Source of the DNA: CBDFKJ01 sp965248805
GTDB taxonomy: Bacteria; Pseudomonadota; Alphaproteobacteria; UBA6615
Direction of reading: 5' to 3'
Assembly (NCBI GenBank): GCA_965248805.1
Contig: CBDFKJ010000008.1
Location: 496,001-560,000 of the forward strand
DNA length: 64,000 nucleotides
Shown: positions 35,805 through 44,194 of the stretch, one piece after another
Layout of the letters: each line of letters opens with the position of its first letter
Position numbering within the stretch: the first letter of the stretch is position 1
The notes under the pieces: model-generated
Seen by the model: only the letters and a program-made list of their open reading frames with translations
Told to the model about the DNA's origin: nothing
Database searches by the model: none
Translations under genes and position numbers: made by a program

Positions 35805-36539
35805 TCAGCGAGGGGTGCGCATGTCCAGACGTGCCGCGCCGAGAACCGCGCCGGGTCCCCGCTCTTGCACGATGACCGCGCAGCCGTCATTGCCGACGCC
35901 GTCGAGGTCGGCGAGCTTCACTGCAATCTCCAGCGGCTTGCCGCGCCAAGTGCCGATATTGAGCAGATTGCGCACGACGTTGGCGTTGTGCAACTCGCGC
36001 CCCCGGTTCTCTCCGCGGGTCACTGTGGTGTCGTGGCCGGTGTCCCAGCGCACGAAATAGACGTCCGCCTCGCGCTGCGTCTCGCCGTCCGGCAGCCGAA
36101 TGATGATTTCGCGATTGCCGCTCAACGCCAGCTCGACGTTCAGCCATTCGTGCGGCACGCTGGTGGCCATGTCGATGCGACCGGCGACGGCGCTCCGATC
36201 GGCACCGGCCTCCTGCCACATGCCGTCAACGACGATTTGCGGCGTGTAGATGTAGGTCATGCCCAACTTGCGCGCGTAGTCGCGCTGCCGCTGGGTGTGG
36301 GTTGCAGCGGCGAAGCGGTCGTGCCAGCCGATGTAGTCCCAGTAGTCGACGTGAAAACTGAGCGCCAGAACGTCGTCGCGCTGCGCCAAGTCGGCAAGGT
36401 GCGCGTCCGCCGGCGGACACGATGAACAGCCCTGCGAGGTAAACAGCTCGACGACAATAAACCGCTCGCCCGCCGCCGTGGGCAGCGTGACCCACATGCC
36501 TGCCGCAATCAGAGCGGCAAGCCACATATTCATGTTCAT
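35805..36539 (-). CDS. DUF1223 exported thioredoxin-fold protein
   Basis: A 244-residue protein with a signal peptide (MWLAALIAAGMWVTLPTAAG). The DUF1223 hallmark is VVELFTSQGCSSCPPADAHL, a thioredoxin-like fold with CSSC. SFHVDYWDYIGWHDRFA and YTPQIVVDGMW follow. The function is unknown, and a periplasmic redox role is suggested by the Cys pair. Candidate starts are ATG 36539 and ATG 36533. It converges on the cox cluster and is followed upstream by the zinc transporter gene on the same strand. Confidence 0.85.
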   Translation of the reverse strand: MNMNMWLAALIAAGMWVTLPTAAGERFIVVELFTSQGCSSCPPADAHLADLAQRDDVLALSFHVDYWDYIGWHDRFAAATHTQRQRDYARKLGMTYIYTPQIVVDGMWQEAGADRSAVAGRIDMATSVPHEWLNVELALSGNREIIIRLPDGETQREADVYFVRWDTGHDTTVTRGENRGRELHNANVVRNLLNIGTWRGKPLEIAVKLADLDGVGNDGCAVIVQERGPGAVLGAARLDMRTPR

Positions 36540-36622
36540 GCATCGTCTCACCCAGGCAATATGAGCGCGGCCAGACACAACCGCCAATCAATAAGGGGTG
36601 AGGGCCGGTGCGATTGCGTTAA

Positions 36623-37255
36623 CTAATGCGCCAGCGCGCCGGTGCGTAGTTCGGCCGCGGCCTGACGAAGCACCGAGATGGCGCCGGTGAAGAACAACCC
36701 AGCCATCGCGGTCGCCACGACCAGGTCGGGCCAGCGCGCGTTCAGAATTGCGACTGCCAATGCCGCGGCGATAACCGCCGCATTGCCGATCATGTCATTG
36801 CGGCTGCACAACCAGATAGAGCGCATGTTGGCATCGCCGGATCGAAACCGCATCAGGATCCACACGCTGAGCGCATTCGCCGCCAGCGCGGTGATGCCAA
36901 CCACCCCCATCATGGTCGCATCCGGCGCCTCGCCGCCGAGGAACCGGAGCAGCGCGTGGCCCAACACCCAACATGCCATCAGTGCCATTGCCGCACCCTT
37001 GAACAGCGCCGCCAGCGAGCGCCAACGCAAGGGACGCGACAGTACGAACAAGCTGAGCGCATAGGTCGCCGTATCGCCGGCGAAGTCCAGCGCATCGGCT
37101 TCCAGCGCCACCGAATTGGCGAGCCATCCGGCCGCCACTTCGGCGGCGAACATGGCGCCATTGATGGCGATCACAAACCACAGCGCGCGGCGGAATTCCG
37201 GAGACGCGGCGGCGATGCCGGGGTCCGGCTGGCAGCAGTGCGGGTCCGATCCCAC
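36623..37255 (-). CDS. Short cation diffusion facilitator (zinc/cadmium efflux type)
   Basis: A 210-residue membrane protein with about six helices (ALWFVIAINGAMFAAEVAAG, FAGDTATYALSLFVLS, NALSVWILMRF). The CDF metal-site pattern is partly visible as EADALDFAGDTATY and in SRNDMIGNAAVI. An N-terminal SDPHCCQPDP patch could bind metal. It lacks the usual cytoplasmic C-terminal domain. The start is taken at GTG 37255, 6 bases after the arsR stop, since longer forms overlap arsR. The pairing with an ArsR/SmtB regulator points to zinc or cadmium export. Confidence 0.82.
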   Translation of the reverse strand: MGSDPHCCQPDPGIAAASPEFRRALWFVIAINGAMFAAEVAAGWLANSVALEADALDFAGDTATYALSLFVLSRPLRWRSLAALFKGAAMALMACWVLGHALLRFLGGEAPDATMMGVVGITALAANALSVWILMRFRSGDANMRSIWLCSRNDMIGNAAVIAAALAVAILNARWPDLVVATAMAGLFFTGAISVLRQAAAELRTGALAH

Positions 37256-37260
37256 GGTGC

Positions 37261-37593
37261 TCAGGCCTCGTCGCTGGGCTCGGCGACATGGTGCAGCATG
37301 TCGGTGATAACGGAGTGGATGTGCCCGTCTGCCGGCTGATAGATGACGTTCTTGCCGCGGCGTTCGGCGCGCAACAACCGTGCGGCGCGCAGCAGGCGCA
37401 AATGATGGCTGACCAGCGACATCGACAGCCCCAGTTGCGTCGCCATGTCGCCCACGGCCATCGGTTGTCCCAGACACAGGCAGACGATGCGCAGGCGATT
37501 GACATCGCCCAGAAGGCGGAACATGTCCGCCAATTCCGCCGCCTGATCCGATGGCAGCGTGCCTTGGATGTTTTGTTCCTGATCCGGTGCCAT
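37261..37593 (-). CDS. ArsR/SmtB family metal-responsive repressor
   Basis: A 110-residue winged helix protein. The recognition region MATQLGLSMSLVSHHLRLLR and wing ERRGKNVIYQPAD are clear. CLCLGQ sits in helix 3 (the ArsR metal region), and DGHIHSVITDMLHHVAEP near the C terminus matches the alpha-5 His/Asp zinc site of SmtB/CzrA proteins. The start ATG 37593 is preferred over GTG 37605. It overlaps its own presumed operator and is followed by the CDF gene, so it probably represses both until zinc binds. Confidence 0.88.
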   Translation of the reverse strand: MAPDQEQNIQGTLPSDQAAELADMFRLLGDVNRLRIVCLCLGQPMAVGDMATQLGLSMSLVSHHLRLLRAARLLRAERRGKNVIYQPADGHIHSVITDMLHHVAEPSDEA

Positions 37594-37602
37594 TCCAGCG
37601 AA

Positions 37603-37635
37603 CACTTGTACATATCAACACTTGAACAAGTGCTT
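37603..37635 (-). promoter_or_regulatory. Candidate ArsR/SmtB operator
   Basis: The stretch upstream of the arsR start contains CACTTG repeated as CACTTGTACATATCAACACTTG, plus the palindrome CACTTGAACAAGTG at 37619-37632. SmtB-type repressors bind imperfect inverted repeats containing TGAACA, present here. AT content is higher than nearby. Confidence 0.55.
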
Positions 37636-37710
37636 AACTAACCGCGGCGGGGTGGCTCGGTCAATGGCGGTAGAAGGTGCCGTTGGCGCGAAATTGGCGC
37701 GCGACGCGCC

Positions 37711-38541
37711 CTATCGCTCCCGGAGTTCGCCGAAATAGCTGCGGAGCAGTGTGGCGCAGCGTGCCTCGTCAAGCCCACCGACCACCTCGGGCCGGTGGTG
37801 GCACGTGGGCTGCTGGTAAATACGGGCGCCGTGATCGACGCCCCCGCCCTTCGGATCGTAGGCGCCGAAGAATAGCCTGCGCACACGGGCCAACGCGATC
37901 GCCTGGGCGCACATGGCGCAGGGTTCAAGGTTCACATACAGGTCGCAGCCGAACAGGCGAGGCGTCCCAAGCGCCGCTCCGGCGGCGCGCAGAGCCAGGA
38001 TCTCAGCATGTGCGGCGGGGTCGTTGAGCGCTTCGACCCGATTACCGGCGCACGCCAGGACGCGGCCCGTCGCGCCTTCGACGACGACGGCGCCGACGGG
38101 CACCTCGCCGCGGGCGGCTGCGGTTTCCGCTTCCACCAGCGCAAAGTCCAGATAGCCGGTATCCGATGTCATAAACGCCAACCCTGACCGCGAGAGGCGG
38201 CCTCGCGCGCGCTGTTTCGGCGGCAGGCTGCGCACGTATGCCAGGCCCGCATGGACCCAACCGCGCAGATCGTCCTCGCCGGCAAAGCCGTTCGGGTCGA
38301 CAAACACCATGCTTTTCATCGGCCGACCGGTGATGTCCATGGGCCGCGCGTGCGGCCGCTTCAGCGCCGCCGGGTGGGCGTCGGGGCCGACGCGGACCAT
38401 GAGATTTTCCTTGTGAACTCCGCAACACATATGGCCGGCGACCATGAAGGCGATGCCGCCGAACATCTTCCTCTCCTCGACGTTGGGCTCATTCGCCAGA
38501 ACCGAGCGGACGCGCGTCGCCAACGCTTCATTGACTGCCAT
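37711..38541 (-). CDS. tadA: TfoX N-terminal domain fused to tRNA adenosine deaminase TadA
   Basis: One open frame of 276 residues encodes two proteins that are normally separate. Residues 1-109 are a TfoX/Sxy N-terminal domain: ERKMFGGIAFMVAGHMCCGV, DITGRPMKSMVFVD and LAYVRSLPPK. From about residue 124 the chain is TadA: RGEVPVGAVVVEG, NDPAAHAEILALRAAG (catalytic His and Glu) and NLEPCAMCAQAI (zinc cysteines). TadA changes A34 to inosine in tRNA-Arg. An internal ATG at 38172 (MTSDTGYLDF) could start a normal 153-residue TadA. Either the fusion is real or TadA is made by internal initiation. Confidence 0.85.
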   Translation of the reverse strand: MAVNEALATRVRSVLANEPNVEERKMFGGIAFMVAGHMCCGVHKENLMVRVGPDAHPAALKRPHARPMDITGRPMKSMVFVDPNGFAGEDDLRGWVHAGLAYVRSLPPKQRARGRLSRSGLAFMTSDTGYLDFALVEAETAAARGEVPVGAVVVEGATGRVLACAGNRVEALNDPAAHAEILALRAAGAALGTPRLFGCDLYVNLEPCAMCAQAIALARVRRLFFGAYDPKGGGVDHGARIYQQPTCHHRPEVVGGLDEARCATLLRSYFGELRER

Positions 38542-38594
38542 GGTGGCCTCGATCTTTCATGGTTGTCCGTCCGCCGTCACGACCGGTAAGCCCG

Positions 38595-38768
38595 ATGGAA
38601 CGGCTCGAGTGGATTCATATCATCTGGTTGATCGGCGTGTTGATCCTCGTCGTACCCGGCACCGTCATGGTTAACCGCAAGCGCGGCACGACCGTCGCCA
38701 ACATCGCCATATGGCTCGGCCTCGCGGTGTTCGTCGCCGGTCTGTACCGGTTGCTCGGGCCGGAATAG
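38595..38768 (+). CDS. Small two-helix membrane protein
   Basis: A 57-residue protein starting MERLEWIHIIWLIG. It has two hydrophobic segments (IIWLIGVLILVVPGTVMV and IAIWLGLAVFVAGLYRLL) joined by the basic loop NRKRGTT. This looks like a conserved small membrane protein of unknown function. ATG 38595 fits better than 38559, which would add a proline-rich tail overlapping the divergent promoter region. Confidence 0.6.
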   Translation: MERLEWIHIIWLIGVLILVVPGTVMVNRKRGTTVANIAIWLGLAVFVAGLYRLLGPE

Positions 38769-38824
38769 GTCGCGACCGGGTCAGCGATCGCGCCCGTGAC
38801 ACCGGGCGGAGATCCGCCTCATCT

Positions 38825-39622
38825 TCATGCACCGCGCTCGGCATCGGCCGACGCCTCCGGCCGGGTTTCCTCAACCGGCGTGGCGCCCAGCGCCTCCACC
38901 ATCGCGCTCACCCGGCCCACGGCTTCGGCCAGCGTCGCGGCATCGACGCCGCGTAGGACCAACTTGGTCCCGAAACCGCCCTCGCGGTAATAGGGGTAGC
39001 TGCCGATATCGATATCGGGAAAGGCGTCCTGCACGTTCGACAGCCCCTTTGCCAGATAGCCTTCGCCCATGGCGCAATCGATGGTGCGCGACCGCAGCGG
39101 CCGCCCGCGGCGCAGGCTCGGCATTGCCGCCTCGAACTGCGCCTGCATGATCGACGGAATGCCGGCAAACACGAACACATTCTCGATGCGAAATCCCGGC
39201 GCTCCGGATACCGTATTTTCCACTAACTCTGCCCCTTCCGGCGCCTCCGCCATCTTCAGGCGTGAATCGGTCAGCGGCAGGCCGCGCCGATTGTAATGGG
39301 CGTTGAGAGTGGCGACGGCCTCGGCGTGACGGATCAGTTTGTGTCCGAACGCAGTGGCCAGGCTGGCGGCGGTGATGTCGTCGTGGGTCGGTCCGATGCC
39401 GCCGGTGGTGAACACATAGTCATGGGTGGTTCGTAGGGCGTTGACGGCGTCGGCAATGACGGCTTCGCGGTCCGGCACTACGCGCGCCTCGCGCAGTCGA
39501 ATGCCCAGATCGTTCAGTCGCGCGCCCAGCCAGCCCAGATTGGCGTCCTGGGTGCGGCCCGAGAGGATCTCATTGCCGATAATCAGGACCGCCGCCGTGA
39601 CCTCCACCGATGGTTCCGGCAC
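38825..39622 (-). CDS. CinA-like molybdopterin-binding domain protein
   Basis: A 265-residue protein with the MoCF-biosynthesis domain of CinA: AVLIIGNEILSGRTQDANLG, YVFTTGGIGPTHDDITAASL and LKMAEAPEGAELVENTVSGA. The C-terminal PncC amidase domain of full-length CinA is missing; a shorter C-terminal part (SYPYYREGGFGTKLVLRG) follows. Such proteins may act as ADP-ribose pyrophosphatases. The start GTG 39622 directly follows the stop of the PqiA-like gene; longer in-frame forms overlap that gene. Confidence 0.82.
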   Translation of the reverse strand: MPEPSVEVTAAVLIIGNEILSGRTQDANLGWLGARLNDLGIRLREARVVPDREAVIADAVNALRTTHDYVFTTGGIGPTHDDITAASLATAFGHKLIRHAEAVATLNAHYNRRGLPLTDSRLKMAEAPEGAELVENTVSGAPGFRIENVFVFAGIPSIMQAQFEAAMPSLRRGRPLRSRTIDCAMGEGYLAKGLSNVQDAFPDIDIGSYPYYREGGFGTKLVLRGVDAATLAEAVGRVSAMVEALGATPVEETRPEASADAERGA

Positions 39623-39624
39623 GC

Positions 39625-40197
39625 TCAGGGCGCGGCCTCGATGCCATCGCGGCCGAGCCGACTGGCCAGCACGGCCAGACGCTGGCAGATCGCGGTCGAC
39701 AGCACGACTGCGGCAACGAACAGGTACAGACCATAGTGAACGTGCACGTCGGATACCCAACTGACTTTGACCACCGCGATGACGATCGCGATCAGGAACA
39801 CGTCCAGCATCGACCATTTGCCGATCAGCGACAACATTTGAAGACGCTGGCCCACTGCCGGATGCAGGGCGTCGGCGGTGCGCCACAGCCGCCAGGCGAA
39901 CCAGAGCTTCACTGTCGGCATGGCAATTGAGAACAGCCCCACGATGCCGGCCAGCAGCCACTCGCCGTCCCGCGCCAGAGTGCCGACCGCGCCGATGATC
40001 GATACCCGTTCCTCGAACAGGTAAAGGCGGTCGATTGCCATGACCGGCAGGCTTATGCCGGCGATCAGCAGGACCGCCGATATCAGGATGCCGGCACCGG
40101 CTAGACGGTCGAGCCCTCGAGTGCGCGCGGCGAAGGATCGTTGCGCGGCATCGCCGGCGCCAGATCGTGTGCGCGTTCCAAGCGCCACCGCTCTCAC
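39625..40197 (-). CDS. Paraquat-inducible protein A family membrane protein
   Basis: A 190-residue protein with a PqiA domain of four helices (GAGILISAVLLIAGISLPVM, LLAGIVGLFSIAMPTVKLW, SMLDVFLIAIVIAVVKVSW and YGLYLFVAAVVLSTAICQRL). The PqiA motif GKWSMLDVF is present. It is half the length of E. coli PqiA, a common form in Alphaproteobacteria. The family is tied to envelope stress and lipid transport. It starts at GTG 40197 with a basic N-terminal tail and is followed by the cinA-like gene. Confidence 0.8.
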   Translation of the reverse strand: MRAVALGTRTRSGAGDAAQRSFAARTRGLDRLAGAGILISAVLLIAGISLPVMAIDRLYLFEERVSIIGAVGTLARDGEWLLAGIVGLFSIAMPTVKLWFAWRLWRTADALHPAVGQRLQMLSLIGKWSMLDVFLIAIVIAVVKVSWVSDVHVHYGLYLFVAAVVLSTAICQRLAVLASRLGRDGIEAAP

Positions 40198-40254
40198 GGC
40201 CGCTTCGTGGGGATGGACGGCGGGGCGCCCACCGATGCCCGGATGGCGGCGGCT

Positions 40255-40572
40255 CTAAACGCCCTCGCCGTCCGGGTGATAGCCGCGCCCGCGCATGCAG
40301 CGGTCGACTATGTCGTGATAGAGCTGCGTCGTTCCGTAGCTTCGCATGTCGTCGCGCAGGGTGCCGATGCGGTCGTCCCGGCGAACGCCGGTGGCGGCGG
40401 CGATATCGTAGTCGATGCCCCGATCGCGCTCGGTCGCCGCCGTCGCTTGGCTGCGGCAGTCGGCGTAGTCGGCTCTGATCTGTGCCTCGGAGACATCCTC
40501 TTTGGTCCACTGGCCGGTACCGGCGCAACCGCTCAGCACGACCGCTGCCACGGCGGCCACGATGCGTTTCAT
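40255..40572 (-). CDS. Small lipoprotein of unknown function
   Basis: A 105-residue protein with signal MKRIVAAVAAVVLSGC, where LSGC is a lipobox. The mature part has two cysteines (YADCRSQA and VDRCMRGRGY) and a charged core (DVSEAQIRADYAD). It is probably anchored to a membrane. ATG 40572 is used; an in-frame ATG four codons earlier is also possible. It is divergent from sfsA. Confidence 0.65.
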   Translation of the reverse strand: MKRIVAAVAAVVLSGCAGTGQWTKEDVSEAQIRADYADCRSQATAATERDRGIDYDIAAATGVRRDDRIGTLRDDMRSYGTTQLYHDIVDRCMRGRGYHPDGEGV

Positions 40573-40697
40573 AGTAGGCCCCACCGTGTCATGCGCTGGC
40601 CCCGCTTATCATGCGATAGAGTTAGCGTCAAAATGCCGAAAGACAATGAGGCGAACGTGCTTGTGACAGTGTGCCGCGGGATTGCTAGGCTGCGCGC

Positions 40698-41396
40698 ATG
40701 GAATTCGACGAGAGGCTGATTCCCGGCACGCTGAGGCGGCGCTACAAGCGCTTTCTCGCCGATATCGCGCTCGGCGAAGGTGAGGAAGTGACGGCGCACT
40801 GCCCGAACCCCGGGTCGATGATCGGACTTGCCGAGCCCGGCAGCGCCGCGTGGTGTTCGCGCGCACGCAACCCGGCGCGCAAGCTGGCCTACACCTGGGA
40901 GTTGGTGGACCCCGGCGGGGTCCTGGTCGGCATCAATAGCCTGCTGGCCAATCGCCTGGCGGAAGAGGCGATCCGGGGTGGTTCGATCGCCGAGCTGGCA
41001 GGGTACGCGTCCCTGCGCCGCGAGGTGCGTTATGGCACGAATTCGCGGGTTGATATTCTCCTGGAGGACCCCGACCGCCCGTCCTGCTATGTCGAGGTCA
41101 AGAACGTTCATTTGGAGCGCGATGGCGTGGCCGCCTTTCCGGATGCGGTCACCGCGCGTGGCACCAAGCATCTGCGCGAACTCGCCGACGTCGTGACGGT
41201 GGGGATGCGGGCGGTCATGTTCTATGTCGTGCAGCGCGCCGACTGCGCACGCTTCACACTCGCCGCCGACATCGATCCCGCCTACGCGCGGGCGTTCGCC
41301 GCGGCGCGCGATGCCGGCGTCGAGGCAATCTGCTATGAATGCGCCGTGACGACCACAGGCATTGAAATCGCCGCGCCACTGCCGATTTCAGTATGA
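40698..41396 (+). CDS. sfsA: DNA/RNA nuclease SfsA family protein
   Basis: A 232-residue protein with the full SfsA pattern: ERLIPGTLRRRYKRFLADI, AHCPNPGSMIGL, GVLVGINSLLANRLAEEAI, the nuclease-like core NSRVDILLEDPDRPSCYVEV with KNVHLERDG, and FPDAVTARGTKHLREL. SfsA was named for sugar fermentation stimulation; its fold contains an endonuclease site (PD-(D/E)xK type: D in SRVDILL, E and K in CYVEVKN). The map gene starts near its stop codon. Confidence 0.92.
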   Translation: MEFDERLIPGTLRRRYKRFLADIALGEGEEVTAHCPNPGSMIGLAEPGSAAWCSRARNPARKLAYTWELVDPGGVLVGINSLLANRLAEEAIRGGSIAELAGYASLRREVRYGTNSRVDILLEDPDRPSCYVEVKNVHLERDGVAAFPDAVTARGTKHLRELADVVTVGMRAVMFYVVQRADCARFTLAADIDPAYARAFAAARDAGVEAICYECAVTTTGIEIAAPLPISV

Positions 41397-41422
41397 TGCG
41401 AGGAAAAGGGGCGAAAGCGTCG

Positions 41423-42244
41423 ATGAACCAAGATATGCAGGGAAGCCGCTGGTCGGCGGAGCCCCGGCGGATCAAGATCCATGACGAGGCGGCATTCGAC
41501 GGCATGCGTCGCGCCGGGCACCTGGCCGCCGAGGTGCTGGATTTCATCGCGCCGGAAGTCCGGCCGGGGGTCACAACCGACCACCTCGATCGGCTGTGCC
41601 ACGAACTGATCATCGAGCGTAGCGCGATCCCGGCGCCGCTGAATTATCGCGGCTTTCCGAAGTCGATATGCACGTCGGTCAACCATGTCGTCTGCCACGG
41701 CATTCCCGGTGACAAGACGCTGCAGGACGGCGACGTCATCAATATCGACGTCACCGTTATCGTCGACGGCTGGCACGGCGACACCAGCCGCATGTTCCCC
41801 GTCGGGTCGGTGCGGCGATTGGCCTACCGGCTGATCGGCACCACGTTCGACGCCATGTGGCGCGGCATCGAAGTCGTACGCCCCGGCGCCACCGTCGGCG
41901 ACATCGGCCACGCCATTCAGAGCTTTGTCGAAGCGGCGCGGTTTTCGGTGGTGCGGGATTTCTGCGGGCACGGCCTCGGCCAGGTGTTCCATGACGCGCC
42001 GAGCATTTTGCATTTCGGCGAGCCCGACAGCGGCCCCGTCCTGCGCGAAGGCATGTTCTTCACCATCGAGCCAATGGTGAACGTCGGCCGCCCGGATGTG
42101 AAGATCCTCGCCGACGGCTGGACCGCGGTAACGAAGGATCGTTCGCTGTCGGCACAGTTCGAGCACTCCATCGGCGTCACCAAGGACGGATGCGAAGTGT
42201 TCACGCTGTCGCCAAAGGGCCTGCACAAGCCGCCCTATGCCTAG
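41423..42244 (+). CDS. map: Type I methionine aminopeptidase
   Basis: A 273-residue enzyme that removes the initiator methionine from new proteins. All five metal ligands are present: D in NIDVTVIVDGWHGD (two Asp), H in GHGLGQVFH, E in FTIEPMVN and E in QFEHSIGVT. The substrate His in NHVVCHGIPG is also kept. The start ATG 41423 follows an AGGAAAAGGGG site; ATG 41393, overlapping the sfsA stop, is the alternative. radC starts inside its last codons. Confidence 0.93.
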   Translation: MNQDMQGSRWSAEPRRIKIHDEAAFDGMRRAGHLAAEVLDFIAPEVRPGVTTDHLDRLCHELIIERSAIPAPLNYRGFPKSICTSVNHVVCHGIPGDKTLQDGDVINIDVTVIVDGWHGDTSRMFPVGSVRRLAYRLIGTTFDAMWRGIEVVRPGATVGDIGHAIQSFVEAARFSVVRDFCGHGLGQVFHDAPSILHFGEPDSGPVLREGMFFTIEPMVNVGRPDVKILADGWTAVTKDRSLSAQFEHSIGVTKDGCEVFTLSPKGLHKPPYA

Positions 42245-42959
42245 GCCAGACTCGGCCAAATCCGACCCCGACACGACCAAGAATACGCTGGCGAGCGGGG
42301 CCGGCCATCGCCGGCGGCTGCGCACGCGCTTTCTGAAGGACGACGGCGCCTCGTTCCACGACTACGAGCTGTTGGAGCTGCTTCTGTTCGGCGCCATGCC
42401 GCGCGTCGACACCAAGCCGATCGCCAAGGCGCTGTTGAAACGCTTCGGCGGCTTCGCCGCCGTCGTCAGCGCCGCGCCGCGTGAGTTGCGCGCGGTGCCG
42501 GGCATCGGCGAGGCCGCCGTGGTCGCGCTCAAATCGGTGCGCGCGGTGGCGCTGCGCCTGGCGCGTGAGGAGGCGATGGCGCGACCCGTGCTGGCATCCT
42601 GGGACCGCGTGCTGGCCTACTGTCGCAGCGCGCTGGCGCATGAAAAGACCGAGCGGTTCCATCTGTTGTTTCTCGACCGCAAGCACCAGTTGATCGCCGA
42701 CGAGGTGCAACAGTCCGGCACGATCGACCACACACCGGTCTGTCCGCGCGAGGTCGTGAAACGAGCGCTCGATCTCGGCGCCTCGGCGCTGATCCTGGTG
42801 CACAACCACCCCAGCGGGGACCCGACGCCCAGCCGCGCGGACATCGATCTGACAAGCGATCTGATCGCCAGCGCCAGTGCGCTCGGTATCTCGATCCACG
42901 ATCATCTGATCATCGGCCGTAGCGGCCACGTCAGTCTGCGCGGCCAGAGGCTCATGTAG
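42237..42959 (+). CDS. radC: RadC family (JAB/MPN domain) protein
   Basis: A 240-residue protein. The N-terminal helix-hairpin-helix has YELLELLLFGAMPRVDTKP and LRAVPGIGEAAVVALK. The C-terminal JAMM metal site is complete as HNHPSGDPTPSRADIDLT, with Glu in DEVQQSGT. RadC was once linked to DNA repair, but its biochemical role is unsettled. It overlaps map by 8 bases, and its stop is two bases from that of the convergent macB-like gene. Confidence 0.92.
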   Translation: MPRPDSAKSDPDTTKNTLASGAGHRRRLRTRFLKDDGASFHDYELLELLLFGAMPRVDTKPIAKALLKRFGGFAAVVSAAPRELRAVPGIGEAAVVALKSVRAVALRLAREEAMARPVLASWDRVLAYCRSALAHEKTERFHLLFLDRKHQLIADEVQQSGTIDHTPVCPREVVKRALDLGASALILVHNHPSGDPTPSRADIDLTSDLIASASALGISIHDHLIIGRSGHVSLRGQRLM

Positions 42960-42961
42960 TC

Positions 42962-44194
42962 CTACTCGTAGCGCAGCGCGTCGATGGGATCGAGGCGCGA
43001 GGCCTTGCGCGCGGGATAGAAGCCGAAGAACACGCCGACGATCGCCGCGAAGGCCGCCGCCATGAGCATAGTTCTGAGGTTCAGCTGCAACGGCCACTGC
43101 GCGAGATCGGCGACCAGCATGGACCCGCCGACGCCGATCGCGATGCCGATCAGCCCGCCGACCAACGACAAGGCGGTGGCCTCGATCAAGAACTGCGCCA
43201 GCACGTCGCGCCCACGCGCGCCCACCGCCATGCGCAGGCCGATCTCGCGCGTGCGCTCAGTGACCGAAACCAGCATGATATTCATGATCCCGATGCCGCC
43301 GACCACGAGCGATACCGACGCCACCGCCGCCAAAAGCCATGCCATCACTCGTGACGATTCCTCACGCGCCGATAGCAGCTCCGAGATGTTTCGAACGCGA
43401 AAATCATCGTCTTGGGTCTCGCGTAGGCCGTGCCGTTGGCGCAACAGCTCGGTTACCCGCTCCTCGACGTCTCCGACCAAGTCCGCCGACCGTGCCTGGA
43501 TCGAAATCTGGCCGACAGTGCGCCCGCCCAGATAACGCCCTCCCAACACCCGTTGCTTGGCCGTTGACAGCGGGATGAACACGACGTCGTCCTGATCGTT
43601 GCCGAAGGATGACTGTCCCTTGCCGACCAGAGTGCCGATGACCTCGAACGGCACGCGTTGCAGGCGCACGGTCTCGCCGATGGGGTCCTGGCCGTCGAAC
43701 AGCTCGTCGATGATGGTCTGCCCGAGGACGATGACCTTGGTCGCCGAGGTAATGTCGTCCTCGGTGAAGCCGCGGCCGGACTCAACCTGCCAATTGCGAA
43801 CGGTCAAATAGCCGGGCACGATGCCCTGAATGTCGGTCGCCCAATTGCTGTTGCCGAGTACGATCTGACCGGACCCACGCGCCGACGACGCCGCGAGGTA
43901 AACGCCGGGCGTTTCGCTTTCGATGGCGATAGCGTCGTCCCAGGTAATCGTCGGGCGCGAACCGGCACCGCCGCGCGCGCCGCGGTTACGCGAGGAGCCG
44001 GGCGAGACGATGATCAGGTTCGAGCCAACGGACTCGATGAGCTTGTCGACGCTTTGCCTCGCGCCGGCACCGATGGAGACCATGATGATGACCGCGCCGA
44101 CGCCAATGATGATGCCCAGCGCCGTCAGCACGCTGCGCAGGACATTGGCCCGCAGCGACCGCAGGGCCGTGCTTATGGCGTCAAACGCGCTCAT
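42962..44194 (-). CDS. MacB-type ABC transporter permease
   Basis: A 410-residue protein. One N-terminal helix (VLTALGIIIGVGAVIIMVS) is followed by a periplasmic MacB_PCD domain (about residues 20-240). Three C-terminal FtsX helices follow, with SLVVGGIGIMNIMLVSVTER and RTREIGLRMAVGARGRDVL. It belongs to the mechanotransmission type of exporters. Its start overlaps the ATPase stop, and the periplasmic adaptor gene lies upstream on the same strand, so the three genes form one export operon. Confidence 0.9.
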   Translation of the reverse strand: MSAFDAISTALRSLRANVLRSVLTALGIIIGVGAVIIMVSIGAGARQSVDKLIESVGSNLIIVSPGSSRNRGARGGAGSRPTITWDDAIAIESETPGVYLAASSARGSGQIVLGNSNWATDIQGIVPGYLTVRNWQVESGRGFTEDDITSATKVIVLGQTIIDELFDGQDPIGETVRLQRVPFEVIGTLVGKGQSSFGNDQDDVVFIPLSTAKQRVLGGRYLGGRTVGQISIQARSADLVGDVEERVTELLRQRHGLRETQDDDFRVRNISELLSAREESSRVMAWLLAAVASVSLVVGGIGIMNIMLVSVTERTREIGLRMAVGARGRDVLAQFLIEATALSLVGGLIGIAIGVGGSMLVADLAQWPLQLNLRTMLMAAAFAAIVGVFFGFYPARKASRLDPIDALRYE

